A stretch of DNA of 64,000 bases, from the NCBI GenBank assembly GCA_038148895.1, contig JBBVGQ010000006.1. One strand, 5' to 3'. Positions 8,701-17,415 of the stretch are shown here, piece by piece. The notes below the pieces were generated by a model, which saw only the letters and a list, made by a program, of their open reading frames with translations, did not search any database and was not told the origin of the DNA. Each line of letters begins with the position of its first letter. The stretch's first letter is position 1. This DNA is from Tamlana sp038148895. GTDB taxonomy: Bacteria; Bacteroidota; Bacteroidia; Flavobacteriales; Flavobacteriaceae. Made by a program: the position numbers and the translations under genes.

Positions 8701-11700
8701 TTATTTCAAAATAACTTTAAATGTTGCTACATCATTTCCTTCCTTGATTTTCATGAAGTAAATTCCAGCTGGATATTCACTCAAATTAATGCTTTGTGTG
8801 TCTTTAGCATTTTTTTGAACTAATAGAGTGCCAATGCTACTGTAAACTTGAATAAGGCCTTCACTGACACCTTTGATATTAATAATGTCAGAAGTCGGGT
8901 TTGGGTATATTATCTTGGTCGCCTTATTTTTTTTTTGAACGTTCAAACTTGCCTCTTTCAATAATCTAATGTAAAATACTCCCCCCGCAAGATTGTCTGG
9001 TATGGCCTGAAACTTTACGGTAATAAAGCTTTTACCTGCCAATAAACTTGGGTCAATAGCATACTCTACATTAACAAATTCGTCAACATTCCATTTACCC
9101 ACAATATTTTCTGTTGCAATAACTACATCATCCACGAGAATATCAAAGGTTCGGTTACCACCTTCATTTCCCCAATACTTCACCCAAAGTGTTAAATTAG
9201 TGAGTCCTTCTGTGGCTAGTTCATAGCTGAAATAACCACCATTAGAAGCATCCCTCCAATATTCATTTTCATGAATTCCAGTACTTGAGCTTTCTTCTTG
9301 AATTCTATGATCTACTTCTGGTTGTTGCTCACCCGTTGAGACATAATCTACAGTTCTCTCATCAAGAAGAAGTTGTTCTTCTTCGGCAGCTTGAATTTCG
9401 GCAATTATCTGGTCTGCATTATCAGGGTCAAGAGTCAGCCAGTACATCATATAGCGTGAATCGTGGATTTGATTGAAAGGTTCAAATGTAAGATCTTTAT
9501 ATTTTTCAAGTGGAAATAAATTAGAAGCTTTAAATTTCATAAATTCACCTTCAACTTTTTGAAAGCTTGTCAAAATGGTATCCATTTTACTTACCACAAA
9601 AGGAGACTCAAAATTACCATATAATTTGCCGGAAGCTATGTGCGACCATCTTCCATCATCTGCAACAAGACCGGTAAGATCAGGTGAATCCGTTTTCGCA
9701 CCGAGAAGAATAGGGCCGTATTTAAAGGCCAGATAGTCATCAGTAACATTGGCTAATCGTTCATAACTCAAATGCATTGGCATGTTAATCCTTATCTCGT
9801 CACCAGTATTCCATGTTCTATTGAGGCTTATATATTCACCAGGCACAGCTGTTACTGCTGTTGGTGTTCCATTTATGAAAAGCTCTAGTTCACCTTCGGT
9901 TACCCAAGTTGGATATCTGAGCATGAATTCTATAGTTGCCGAGCCATCAATGGTTAGTGTGGTTTCTGTATCAGAGGGAAAGTTAGTGGATTGCGTAATG
10001 GTTACACCCTTTTCCTCCCATTTTAATTTAGAAGCTACAAATAAGTTTACATAAAGTTTGTCTTGGTCATGGCTATATATAAATTTTCCATGTAAGCCGT
10101 GATTTTCCATTCCAGTTCCGACACAACACCACATGGCTTGATCAGGCGCCGAATATACACGATAGTGATTGGTGCGCATAGGCGTGAAATATACATAGCC
10201 ACCATGATCGGGGTGTTGTGTAGAAAGTATATGATTGAAAAGTGCTGTTTCGTAATAATCGGCATACTTAACATTGGGATTCTGCATGTGCAATTGTGAA
10301 GCTAACTTTAACATATTGTACGTGTTGCAACTTTCAGGCCCATCTCTATCTATCATAAAATCGATATATGAGGCTGCGGCAGGGAAAAACTCTCTTCGGC
10401 TGTTCCCTCCAAAAGCCACAGTTCTATTATCTACAACCGCATTCCAGAAATTATCGGCGGCCGTTTCATAATTTGTAGCGGTATCATCATATTGCGCCAC
10501 ACTTGCAAACCCGACAAATTTAGGAATCTGCGTATTGGCATGTTGATTGTCCAGATTGTCTATATTGTTAACAAAGGAATCGAAGAAATAATTATGGGTA
10601 AATTTTTTAGCAGCATCAAGATACTTTGCATCACCCGTCATTTCATATGCATCTGCATAAACCTCATTCATTCCGCCAAATTCAGAATTGAGCATAGACT
10701 GCATCTCTCCAGTTGTTAAGCCTGAAATGATATCGATTCCCCAATCGCAAAGATCTAAAAACATGAGTCTTGCATCTAAATTTCCACTATATAGCCAAGC
10801 ATCTCTTAAGCCAGCATATGTTTTATGGATATTATACCAAGGAACCCATGCGGACCAAAAACTTGAAAAATCCTTATTCTTAACACTATTCCAGACTGCA
10901 TTACTGTTAGGAACGCCTCCTACATAGCCATTGCCATTAGCATCATGGCATCTTTTTAGTTCGCTAACCATATAATCCATGCGGGATTTGATTTGTGGGT
11001 TATTTGTTGCCGCATAATGCATGGCTAAGGCAGACAAATAATGACCGCCGACATGGCCTGCTAGAGGTTCCCAATTAAGAAAACGTTCTCCATTTGGGGT
11101 CAATCCAGCTTCGGTTAAAAAAGGCTCCAACAAACGATCTACATCATAATTTAGAAGTGTTTGTATATTGAGGTCCATAGAAGCCTTGAAAGGTCCATCC
11201 AATAATTCAATTTTTGTTAGTGGGAAGAGATTTTTTTGGAGAGGGGTTTGTGCCGTCGCCTCGGGTACAACATTAACCGTTCTAGTAACTTGTTGAGCTG
11301 CATTCCCATTACTGTCGGTAACATTATAAGTAATTACATAAACGCCAGCCGTATTAATGTCTACCGTATCTCCTCCAACAACAATGCTAGATGTAAGGTC
11401 TCCATCAAGACTATCTGTGGCAGTTGCTCCTGCATCAACGTAGTTAGTTCCTAATTCTATTGTAATATTGGCATCACCTAAAAGTGTAATTACAGGTAAA
11501 CCACCGTTAATGATTTTTACAGTATAAGTTATAATTGTTCCAGATTCAGCGGTAACCACAATGTTAGCCAATCCAGCACTATCTGTCAATGTTACTAAAC
11601 CATCTCCCGATACCTCTGAATTAGTACTATTAGCACTAGCTGTTAATATGACTTCCGTCGTTCCTTCTGGAACGACTAATTCATAAGACGTTTGGTTTGA

Positions 11701-13107
11701 ACTAAAATTAGGAGATAAAGACCCAACATTTGAAGACAAAGCGGATAGGGTTGCATCGTTATCAACTTCATATATTTCCCAGTTATCAATAAATGCTCCT
11801 GTTCCACTTAATCCACAAGCATTAAAATACATTCCGGCATCACTGGGATTGGCATTTGGGCCTGTAGTAATTACAAAATCCATAGTCTCCCATTGTCCAG
11901 TTAGAGATGTGTTAAACTCATTTGTTGCAATGTCTAGCCCCCAAAAGCCTAAATGGAATGTGCCAGTAGACACATATGTTTGAGCTTTAATTCTATATGA
12001 TGTATTTGCAGTAATTTTTCCGGTCAAAACAACATCTAAAGAGCCTGAACAATTATCACCAGCATAACCACTGTAAATTCCACAATAACTTTTGTCTGTG
12101 GTAACACCATGGTTGCCCCAACCTCCAAAAGCTGTTCCATCATTCAATAATGGATCAACTACCAGATTAGTCTTGGAAGGGTATGTAGGAGAATAACATT
12201 CCTCCTTAAAAGTTACCGTATATGTTTTAGTTGTTGAACCATTTTCTGCAGTCACTAATATATTTGTTGAACCCACACCATTCACCAACATTATTTTGCC
12301 TGTTCCAGAAGTGATTTGGGCATTTACATCGGTAGTAATTGCATCTACATCAACACTAGGTGTTCCATCAGGTACGAGTACTGAGTACGACAATATGGTT
12401 GGGCTAAAATCGGGGACTAACGTACCTATTAAAGTGGTAATACTTGATAAGGTTGCATCAGATGAAGTTGTGGGAATAAAATTTCCTGTTAAGGTAAAAG
12501 CATCAAATTTGAAAAATCCGGCATCGGAGTTTACCCCTGGAAATATATATCCTTGTGAATTTACAGTGCCACTGGTTCTAACACCAATTGTTAAATCTTG
12601 GCCTGTTGCTACATCAATATCAATGCTCATTAATTGAAAGGGGCCATTTTCAGCAGCAGACGTTGTCCAACCTGCAAATGTGTAGTTTTCTGAAGCGCCT
12701 AAAACAGCAAGGTTAGCTCCACTGTAACTGGATTCGGCTTCAAATAGAACTGATTGCGTTGTGGCTCCACTTGATGCGAACAACCGCTGGTTTGTCAATC
12801 GATTATTGCTAACGGTCATCAAACAAGTTACCGTATAATTACCGGCTGGTAATCCAGAAATTGTTTGTGTGCACTGGTTGTTGTCAAAGGCACCGTTCCA
12901 AATTCCGTTAATGTAGTTGCCGTCTTTAGTAGCATCACCGTCAGTATTAGGGCCTAGCCATGTGGCGCCGTAGGCCCAAGTCCAGCCATTGCCGTTTCCA
13001 GTTTCAAAACTAGGATTGATAATTTGATCTGTAAAATCTGTTGTTTGGGCATAGTTAAATGAAAATAAGCCCAAAAGGAGCGTTGAAATTAAAATTTTTA
13101 ACCTCAT
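8701..13107 (-). CDS. Multidomain T9SS-secreted GH146/GH127-type beta-L-arabinofuranosidase
   Basis: At 1468 residues this is far longer than the family norm. In order: signal peptide (1-20); a carbohydrate-binding-like beta-sandwich (25-210); a cadherin-like repeat (217-300); a second binding-like module (305-448); another cadherin-like repeat (450-533); a DUF5011/HYR-like module (537-615); the DUF1680 catalytic domain (about 625-1130); a DUF6805-like sandwich; and a T9SS type A sorting domain with the IYPNPTSD motif. Catalytic landmarks are E906, E925 and C927 (PESCNTYNMLK) and C994-C995 (MWCCVGTG). The start of the barrel (LFPLTKIELLDGPF) is GH146-like, the family of a characterised Bacteroides beta-L-arabinofuranosidase. 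The sorting domain predicts cell-surface display, with the extra modules acting as spacers or glycan anchors. Confidence 0.82.
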   Translation of the reverse strand: MRLKILISTLLLGLFSFNYAQTTDFTDQIINPSFETGNGNGWTWAYGATWLGPNTDGDATKDGNYINGIWNGAFDNNQCTQTISGLPAGNYTVTCLMTVSNNRLTNQRLFASSGATTQSVLFEAESSYSGANLAVLGASENYTFAGWTTSAAENGPFQLMSIDIDVATGQDLTIGVRTSGTVNSQGYIFPGVNSDAGFFKFDAFTLTGNFIPTTSSDATLSSITTLIGTLVPDFSPTILSYSVLVPDGTPSVDVDAITTDVNAQITSGTGKIMLVNGVGSTNILVTAENGSTTKTYTVTFKEECYSPTYPSKTNLVVDPLLNDGTAFGGWGNHGVTTDKSYCGIYSGYAGDNCSGSLDVVLTGKITANTSYRIKAQTYVSTGTFHLGFWGLDIATNEFNTSLTGQWETMDFVITTGPNANPSDAGMYFNACGLSGTGAFIDNWEIYEVDNDATLSALSSNVGSLSPNFSSNQTSYELVVPEGTTEVILTASANSTNSEVSGDGLVTLTDSAGLANIVVTAESGTIITYTVKIINGGLPVITLLGDANITIELGTNYVDAGATATDSLDGDLTSSIVVGGDTVDINTAGVYVITYNVTDSNGNAAQQVTRTVNVVPEATAQTPLQKNLFPLTKIELLDGPFKASMDLNIQTLLNYDVDRLLEPFLTEAGLTPNGERFLNWEPLAGHVGGHYLSALAMHYAATNNPQIKSRMDYMVSELKRCHDANGNGYVGGVPNSNAVWNSVKNKDFSSFWSAWVPWYNIHKTYAGLRDAWLYSGNLDARLMFLDLCDWGIDIISGLTTGEMQSMLNSEFGGMNEVYADAYEMTGDAKYLDAAKKFTHNYFFDSFVNNIDNLDNQHANTQIPKFVGFASVAQYDDTATNYETAADNFWNAVVDNRTVAFGGNSRREFFPAAASYIDFMIDRDGPESCNTYNMLKLASQLHMQNPNVKYADYYETALFNHILSTQHPDHGGYVYFTPMRTNHYRVYSAPDQAMWCCVGTGMENHGLHGKFIYSHDQDKLYVNLFVASKLKWEEKGVTITQSTNFPSDTETTLTIDGSATIEFMLRYPTWVTEGELELFINGTPTAVTAVPGEYISLNRTWNTGDEIRINMPMHLSYERLANVTDDYLAFKYGPILLGAKTDSPDLTGLVADDGRWSHIASGKLYGNFESPFVVSKMDTILTSFQKVEGEFMKFKASNLFPLEKYKDLTFEPFNQIHDSRYMMYWLTLDPDNADQIIAEIQAAEEEQLLLDERTVDYVSTGEQQPEVDHRIQEESSSTGIHENEYWRDASNGGYFSYELATEGLTNLTLWVKYWGNEGGNRTFDILVDDVVIATENIVGKWNVDEFVNVEYAIDPSLLAGKSFITVKFQAIPDNLAGGVFYIRLLKEASLNVQKKNKATKIIYPNPTSDIINIKGVSEGLIQVYSSIGTLLVQKNAKDTQSINLSEYPAGIYFMKIKEGNDVATFKVILK

Positions 13108-13564
13108 GGCGTAATTGTGTTTAGTTAGTGTTGTTTTTTAAAAACCTTGGATTAAAGTTTTAGAAACTCTTAATTCTTTATGGTTGATTTAAAAAAAAGT
13201 TATATAAGATAATCAAAAAAAATCTGACTACAAAGAAAATTACTAAGCCACAAAACTATAGGGTAAGTATCAACAAAAATTGGGGGACAAAACGTCCAAA
13301 CCTAAAAACAGGCCTTTGCAATAAATAATATTGTTAATATTGATTATCTTAATTGAAATACCAGCTTAAAAATAACTATTATAAACCTTTTATTGCTTAA
13401 AACCCTGAGGTATGCGTTCATAATTGGGCTCCACAAAAACTGATTACATTTTGAAATACTTTAAAGTCGAATTGTTGCAATGGACAAAGCAGAAAAAACA
13501 GAAAAGAAATGACTGTTAAATGAAGAATTATTCCTTTTGGATGGAATAATTCTTCTTCAGTTTA
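13108..13564. other. 457-base intergenic region between GH28 and the large GH146-type gene
   Basis: It holds the likely terminator of the GH28 gene (13522-13555) and the upstream region of the GH146-type gene. On the minus strand a TAGTTTTG (13251-13258) fits the Bacteroidota -7 element TAnnTTTG. A small palindrome, GGAC-AAAAC-GTCC (13286-13298), lies 28 bases upstream of it. No coding capacity is apparent. Confidence 0.4.
13522..13555 (-). terminator. Probable terminator after the GH28 gene
   Basis: A 13-bp perfect inverted repeat, GAAGAATTATTCC and GGAATAATTCTTC with an 8-base loop, begins 9 bases after the GH28 stop. The downstream T-tract is weak, so termination efficiency is uncertain. 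Confidence 0.6.
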
Positions 13565-14929
13565 TTATTTCTCTTCAAAGTTCAACACATTTTCATGAAT
13601 GTGTTTTTCTTTTGAAAGTGAATCAACAGTCACATTATTTAAATATATATCCTTTATAGGAAGCTCTTCTGAACCTAATATTTTTGACAGGTATTGTGAG
13701 CTTTTTGCCCTTACATTGGTTAAATGAATATTCTCTATTGGAGTAAGCTTTTTTTCGATTGTAGGCACTAGATTTCGCCATTGATACAGTACATCGGTTT
13801 CAATGCCTAAAACGCCCATTTCTATACTTCCTGCATCAATGTTTTCAACGAAAATATTTTTCACATAACCTCCACGGCGTTCATTGGTTTTTATAAACAC
13901 AAGATGAAACATTTTTGCACCATCAACAACGTTGCAATTTTCAACATAAACATTTTCAATGCCTCCAGAAAGTTCACTGCCTATTGCTGCTAATTGATGG
14001 CCATTTTTCATGATACAATTGCGCATAATAATGTTTTTTGAAGGCGTATTAAGTCGCCAAGCATCTTGGTTTCTTCCAGATTTTATGGCTATGGCATCGT
14101 CTCCTTGGTCGAAAATACAATTCTCGATGAGTACATTTTGGCTCATCTCTGGATCAACACCATCATTGTTGTGACCATGTGCTTTAACCTTAACATCTCT
14201 AATTACCACATTTGTTGATAGGTATGGGTGTATGGTCCAAAATGGACTGTTTTCAATAGAAACCCCTTCCAAGAGAATATTTTTGCTTCGGTTAAATTGA
14301 ATAAACTGCGGACGGAAGTTGGCCGAGTCGTTTACCATTTGTCGTTCTTCAACAGGTTTGTTATAAGATGCTAAATTGTAAAGTCGCTTTAAACTGTTCA
14401 TGTGTGCTCTGGGGCGTTTATACCATATTTTCCAAACATCTAGTTTTGCTTTTAATGTGCCGTTACCAGTTATGGCAACATTTTCACAATCATAAGCATA
14501 AACCAAAGGGGAGTAATTATAGCATTCCATCCCTTCCCAAGTTGTAAAAACGGCTGGTAAATAATCTTTTGGATTTTCAGAAAAAAGCAAAACAGCATTT
14601 TCATTTAAATGTAGGTTTACATTGCTTCTAAGGTGTATTTTTTTTGTTAACCATTCACCTTCTGGAATTACAACGGTGCCGCAACCATTTTTGTTAGCCT
14701 CGTCAATGGCTTTTGATATGGCCGTGGAAGTTAGTTCTTTGTCTCCTTCAATAGCGCCAAAATCGGTAATTAGAAATTGCTTGCAATTACTGAAATCGGG
14801 AATTTTAATGGAAGGCATGTCAAAAGGTGCCTTCACATGTATTTCGGTAGTATTTATTTGAGCCTGTTTTAATTGACAGGAAACAATTGCTAACATAAAG
14901 AATAGCAAAGATTTTTTAAGAACTTTCAT
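13565..14929 (-). CDS. GH28 polygalacturonase-family lipoprotein
   Basis: A 454-residue right-handed beta-helix enzyme of family GH28, which hydrolyses galacturonic acid linkages in homogalacturonan, xylogalacturonan or rhamnogalacturonan. The family motifs are present: NNDGVDP (D256, D259), QGDDAIAIKSG (D277, D278), GHQLAAIGSE (H311) and KTNERRGG. IVSC (residues 15-18) forms a lipobox, so it is probably anchored in a membrane. It starts 2 bases after the LacI-family gene, so the two are co-transcribed. With the PL11 lyase and CE12 esterase nearby, a role in rhamnogalacturonan breakdown is likely; exo versus endo action and the exact linkage cannot be read here. Confidence 0.85.
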   Translation of the reverse strand: MKVLKKSLLFFMLAIVSCQLKQAQINTTEIHVKAPFDMPSIKIPDFSNCKQFLITDFGAIEGDKELTSTAISKAIDEANKNGCGTVVIPEGEWLTKKIHLRSNVNLHLNENAVLLFSENPKDYLPAVFTTWEGMECYNYSPLVYAYDCENVAITGNGTLKAKLDVWKIWYKRPRAHMNSLKRLYNLASYNKPVEERQMVNDSANFRPQFIQFNRSKNILLEGVSIENSPFWTIHPYLSTNVVIRDVKVKAHGHNNDGVDPEMSQNVLIENCIFDQGDDAIAIKSGRNQDAWRLNTPSKNIIMRNCIMKNGHQLAAIGSELSGGIENVYVENCNVVDGAKMFHLVFIKTNERRGGYVKNIFVENIDAGSIEMGVLGIETDVLYQWRNLVPTIEKKLTPIENIHLTNVRAKSSQYLSKILGSEELPIKDIYLNNVTVDSLSKEKHIHENVLNFEEK

Positions 14930-14931
14930 GG

Positions 14932-15972
14932 CTAGTTGGTGTTTATATTACTTCGAAGAGAAGATTTTCTTATGATTAACTCAGGTGTTAAAACTACATG
15001 TTTTTCAGACTTAATCTTTTTTGATTTGTTTTTAATATTTTCTAAAAATATTTTAGCAGCTATACGCCCCATTTCTAGGGGAGATTGGTCAATAGTGGTT
15101 ATTGGTAATTCCATGAATTGTGTAAATGGTTCATTACTGAATCCGACCACACATATGTCTTCAGGAACTCTCAGTCCATTTGCCTTTATTTCCTGAATGG
15201 CTCCTAACGCTGGGTAATCATGCACAGCAAATATGGCATCTGGTGGTTGTTTTTTTTGTAATAATTGTTTGGTCTTTTTTCTACCCTCTATCACACTTAG
15301 GGGGACTTCTACTATCAGGCTCTCATCAAATTCAATGTGATGATCCTCAAGAGCTTGTTTATAGCCTAAAAACCTATTTTTAAATATTTGCAATAAATGG
15401 TTGTTTGTGAAATATGCAATGCGTTGACATCCTTGGTCTATAAGATGTTTGGTTCCCAAGTAGGCACCTTTGTAATCATCAACGGTAATGGTGCTTATGC
15501 CTTTTATGTCTTTTTTTCTGTCGAAAAAAATAAAGGGAACATTTTTTTTTGATGTGTCATCAAAGACTTTGGTATTGTCAACATCGGAATTGGAAATAGA
15601 CATAAAAATACCGTCAACTTGGATATTCAACAATGAATTGATGTTTTCTTCTTCCAATTGTCCATTGTCATATGTTTGAGAAATTATTACATTATAACCA
15701 TATGGATTTAACTCTTCTGCAATGCCTCTTATAACCGATCCAAAAAAATCAATATCAATTCGGGGAACAATCACTCCTACATTAAAGCTTCTTCCAGTTT
15801 TCAAGGCTTTAGCAAAAAAATTTTGCTGGTAATTCATCTCAGCTGCTGTATCATTTACAAGCTGTCGAGTGGCTTCGCTAATTTTATTACTGCCGTTTAG
15901 AGCCCTTGATACGGTGGATGCAGTAAGGTTTAGTCTTTCTGCGATGTCGTAAATTGTTGTTATTTTTTTCAT
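14932..15972 (-). CDS. LacI-family transcriptional regulator
   Basis: The 346-residue protein has the LacI helix-turn-helix at residues 4-25 (TTIYDIAERLNLTASTVSRAL), the hinge, and a periplasmic-binding-like sensor domain starting near NVGVIVPRIDIDFFGSV. LacI proteins release or bind operators on sensing a sugar or phosphorylated intermediate. It is the first gene of a two-gene unit with GH28 and lies 76 bases after the CE12 gene. It gives this locus a second regulatory input beside the hybrid two-component protein. The effector is unknown; sequences with the central CG typical of LacI operators occur upstream of susC (22819) and the large GH146-type gene (13291). Confidence 0.9.
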   Translation of the reverse strand: MKKITTIYDIAERLNLTASTVSRALNGSNKISEATRQLVNDTAAEMNYQQNFFAKALKTGRSFNVGVIVPRIDIDFFGSVIRGIAEELNPYGYNVIISQTYDNGQLEEENINSLLNIQVDGIFMSISNSDVDNTKVFDDTSKKNVPFIFFDRKKDIKGISTITVDDYKGAYLGTKHLIDQGCQRIAYFTNNHLLQIFKNRFLGYKQALEDHHIEFDESLIVEVPLSVIEGRKKTKQLLQKKQPPDAIFAVHDYPALGAIQEIKANGLRVPEDICVVGFSNEPFTQFMELPITTIDQSPLEMGRIAAKIFLENIKNKSKKIKSEKHVVLTPELIIRKSSLRSNINTN

Positions 15973-16048
15973 TAATTAAACAATTGGATTTTTATTTAAA
16001 GGCATTTTTTGTAAAATGGGTTATGTCATTATCCTTTAAATAAATAGA

Positions 16049-17359
16049 CTAGTTACCATCTGGTTTATGAATTTCAAACCTTGGGCTCATTGGTACATTC
16101 CAATCATCTATGTTATTTGGTTTTTTAGGATTGTATTTTGGAATGTCCGATTTTAAATATTTTGCCATGTCCAAATTCAAATCCTTTATGCCCTGAACCA
16201 CACATTTTGCTATTTCATTGGCCCCAAAACTGTTAAAGTGCGTATTGTCTTCAAGCTTTTTGGTTTGGTTTGGAAAGGTATTGGCAGGATATTGCACAAA
16301 CGCTTTTCGAGATTGTTCTGCGCCCCAGCTTTCGTACATATATGTTGTCATTTTAGTGAGGTCGATTAAAGGTACATTCATTTCAGTGGCAACCTGTCTC
16401 ATGGCAGCTGGAAAATCGCCATGGGTTTCTTTTAGAGAACCGTCATCATTAAAAGCACGACGTTGGGTTGGTGTACATAAAATGGGTTTTCCGCCTTTTT
16501 CCCTTGCTTTGGTAATATATTCTTTCAACAAATTAGAATATGATTTCCAAGGACCAATGCCGTCTCCTTTCTGTTTTTCGTCATTATGGGCAAACTCTAT
16601 AAAAAGATAATCATCGGGCCTTATCAAGGATAAAATTTTCTCAAGTCTATTGGCAGATTTAAATCCACTTAACGTTGAGCCAGATTCAGCATAATTGGCA
16701 ACAACTGCTTTATCAGATATATAATTGGTAAAGAATTGCCCCCAAGATGCCCATGGTTCTAAATCTTGGTCGGTTACTGTGGAATCGCCAGCTAAGAATA
16801 TTGTTGTTATATCTGTTACAGGTGTTATTTTTAAACTTTTTAATGCTGAAGCCCCTGAAAATTCGAGAGTCAGTTTATCATCCCAGTTTAATTGGTTTTT
16901 GTCCCTGTCTTTAAGACGAATAATGGTTTCATTATTGATTTTTGGAGAGCGAACATTAACAATAAACGAATAGTGCCCAGTTTTCTTTTTCTTAAGTTTA
17001 ATCTGCTTCAGCATTAATCTTCTCGATTCTGCTTTTACAGTTGTTTCAGAGCATATATTGCTTCCTAAAACAATATCTATTTTATAGAAACCCTCTGGCA
17101 CTTTTATCGAAAAATAAATGGGGTTTTTAGCGGTTAAAGCATTTTTTGTAAGTAATACATTTTTTGCAGTATTAAAATCAAATCCGTAGCCTAGATCCTC
17201 ATTATAAGATAATGCTTTAGAAATGGCTGTAGCAGTGTTTTCATTTTGGGCCGTTCCAAAAAAGAAAGTCTGGTTTACACTATTCTGGGTAATAGCCCCT
17301 GAAGTGGAGATAAAACAAAGAACTAATACAATTATATTTTTATAAAGAACCATTTTCAT
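16049..17359 (-). CDS. CE12 rhamnogalacturonan acetylesterase (SGNH fold)
   Basis: The enzyme removes acetyl groups from galacturonate in rhamnogalacturonan, opening it to lyases. Counting from an upstream in-frame ATG at 17374, catalytic S198 lies in AGDST, the oxyanion asparagine in FAHND (263-265), and the Asp/His pair in DNTHFN (D376, H379). An N-terminal beta-rich domain of about 170 residues precedes the esterase domain. I place the start at 17359 (MKMVLYKN) because the upstream ATG at 17374 lies inside the stem of the terminator-like hairpin after susD, and because starting here gives a cleaner signal peptide. It follows susD directly. Confidence 0.85.
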   Translation of the reverse strand: MKMVLYKNIIVLVLCFISTSGAITQNSVNQTFFFGTAQNENTATAISKALSYNEDLGYGFDFNTAKNVLLTKNALTAKNPIYFSIKVPEGFYKIDIVLGSNICSETTVKAESRRLMLKQIKLKKKKTGHYSFIVNVRSPKINNETIIRLKDRDKNQLNWDDKLTLEFSGASALKSLKITPVTDITTIFLAGDSTVTDQDLEPWASWGQFFTNYISDKAVVANYAESGSTLSGFKSANRLEKILSLIRPDDYLFIEFAHNDEKQKGDGIGPWKSYSNLLKEYITKAREKGGKPILCTPTQRRAFNDDGSLKETHGDFPAAMRQVATEMNVPLIDLTKMTTYMYESWGAEQSRKAFVQYPANTFPNQTKKLEDNTHFNSFGANEIAKCVVQGIKDLNLDMAKYLKSDIPKYNPKKPNNIDDWNVPMSPRFEIHKPDGN

Positions 17360-17360
17360 A

Positions 17361-17399
17361 AAAAAAGAAATCACCTAAAAATCAAATTTAGGTGATTTC
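17361..17399 (-). terminator. Terminator-like hairpin between susD and the CE12 gene
   Basis: On the minus strand, GAAATCACCTAAA (17387-17399) pairs perfectly with TTTAGGTGATTTC (17367-17379) across a 7-base loop and is followed by a run of T (complement of 17361-17366). It begins 16 bases after the susD stop and ends at the CE12 start. It probably lets only part of the susCD transcript continue into the esterase gene. Confidence 0.75.
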
Positions 17400-17415
17400 A
17401 TAATATTTCAAAAAT

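Noticed and set aside
12296..12637. Plus-strand frame opposite the large GH146-type gene, and similar frames opposite other genes
   Set aside because: They are antisense shadows of well-supported coding regions.
8701..13107. Adhesin, suggested by the cadherin-like and HYR-like repeats
   Set aside because: A complete DUF1680 catalytic domain follows the repeats, so these are accessory modules of an enzyme.
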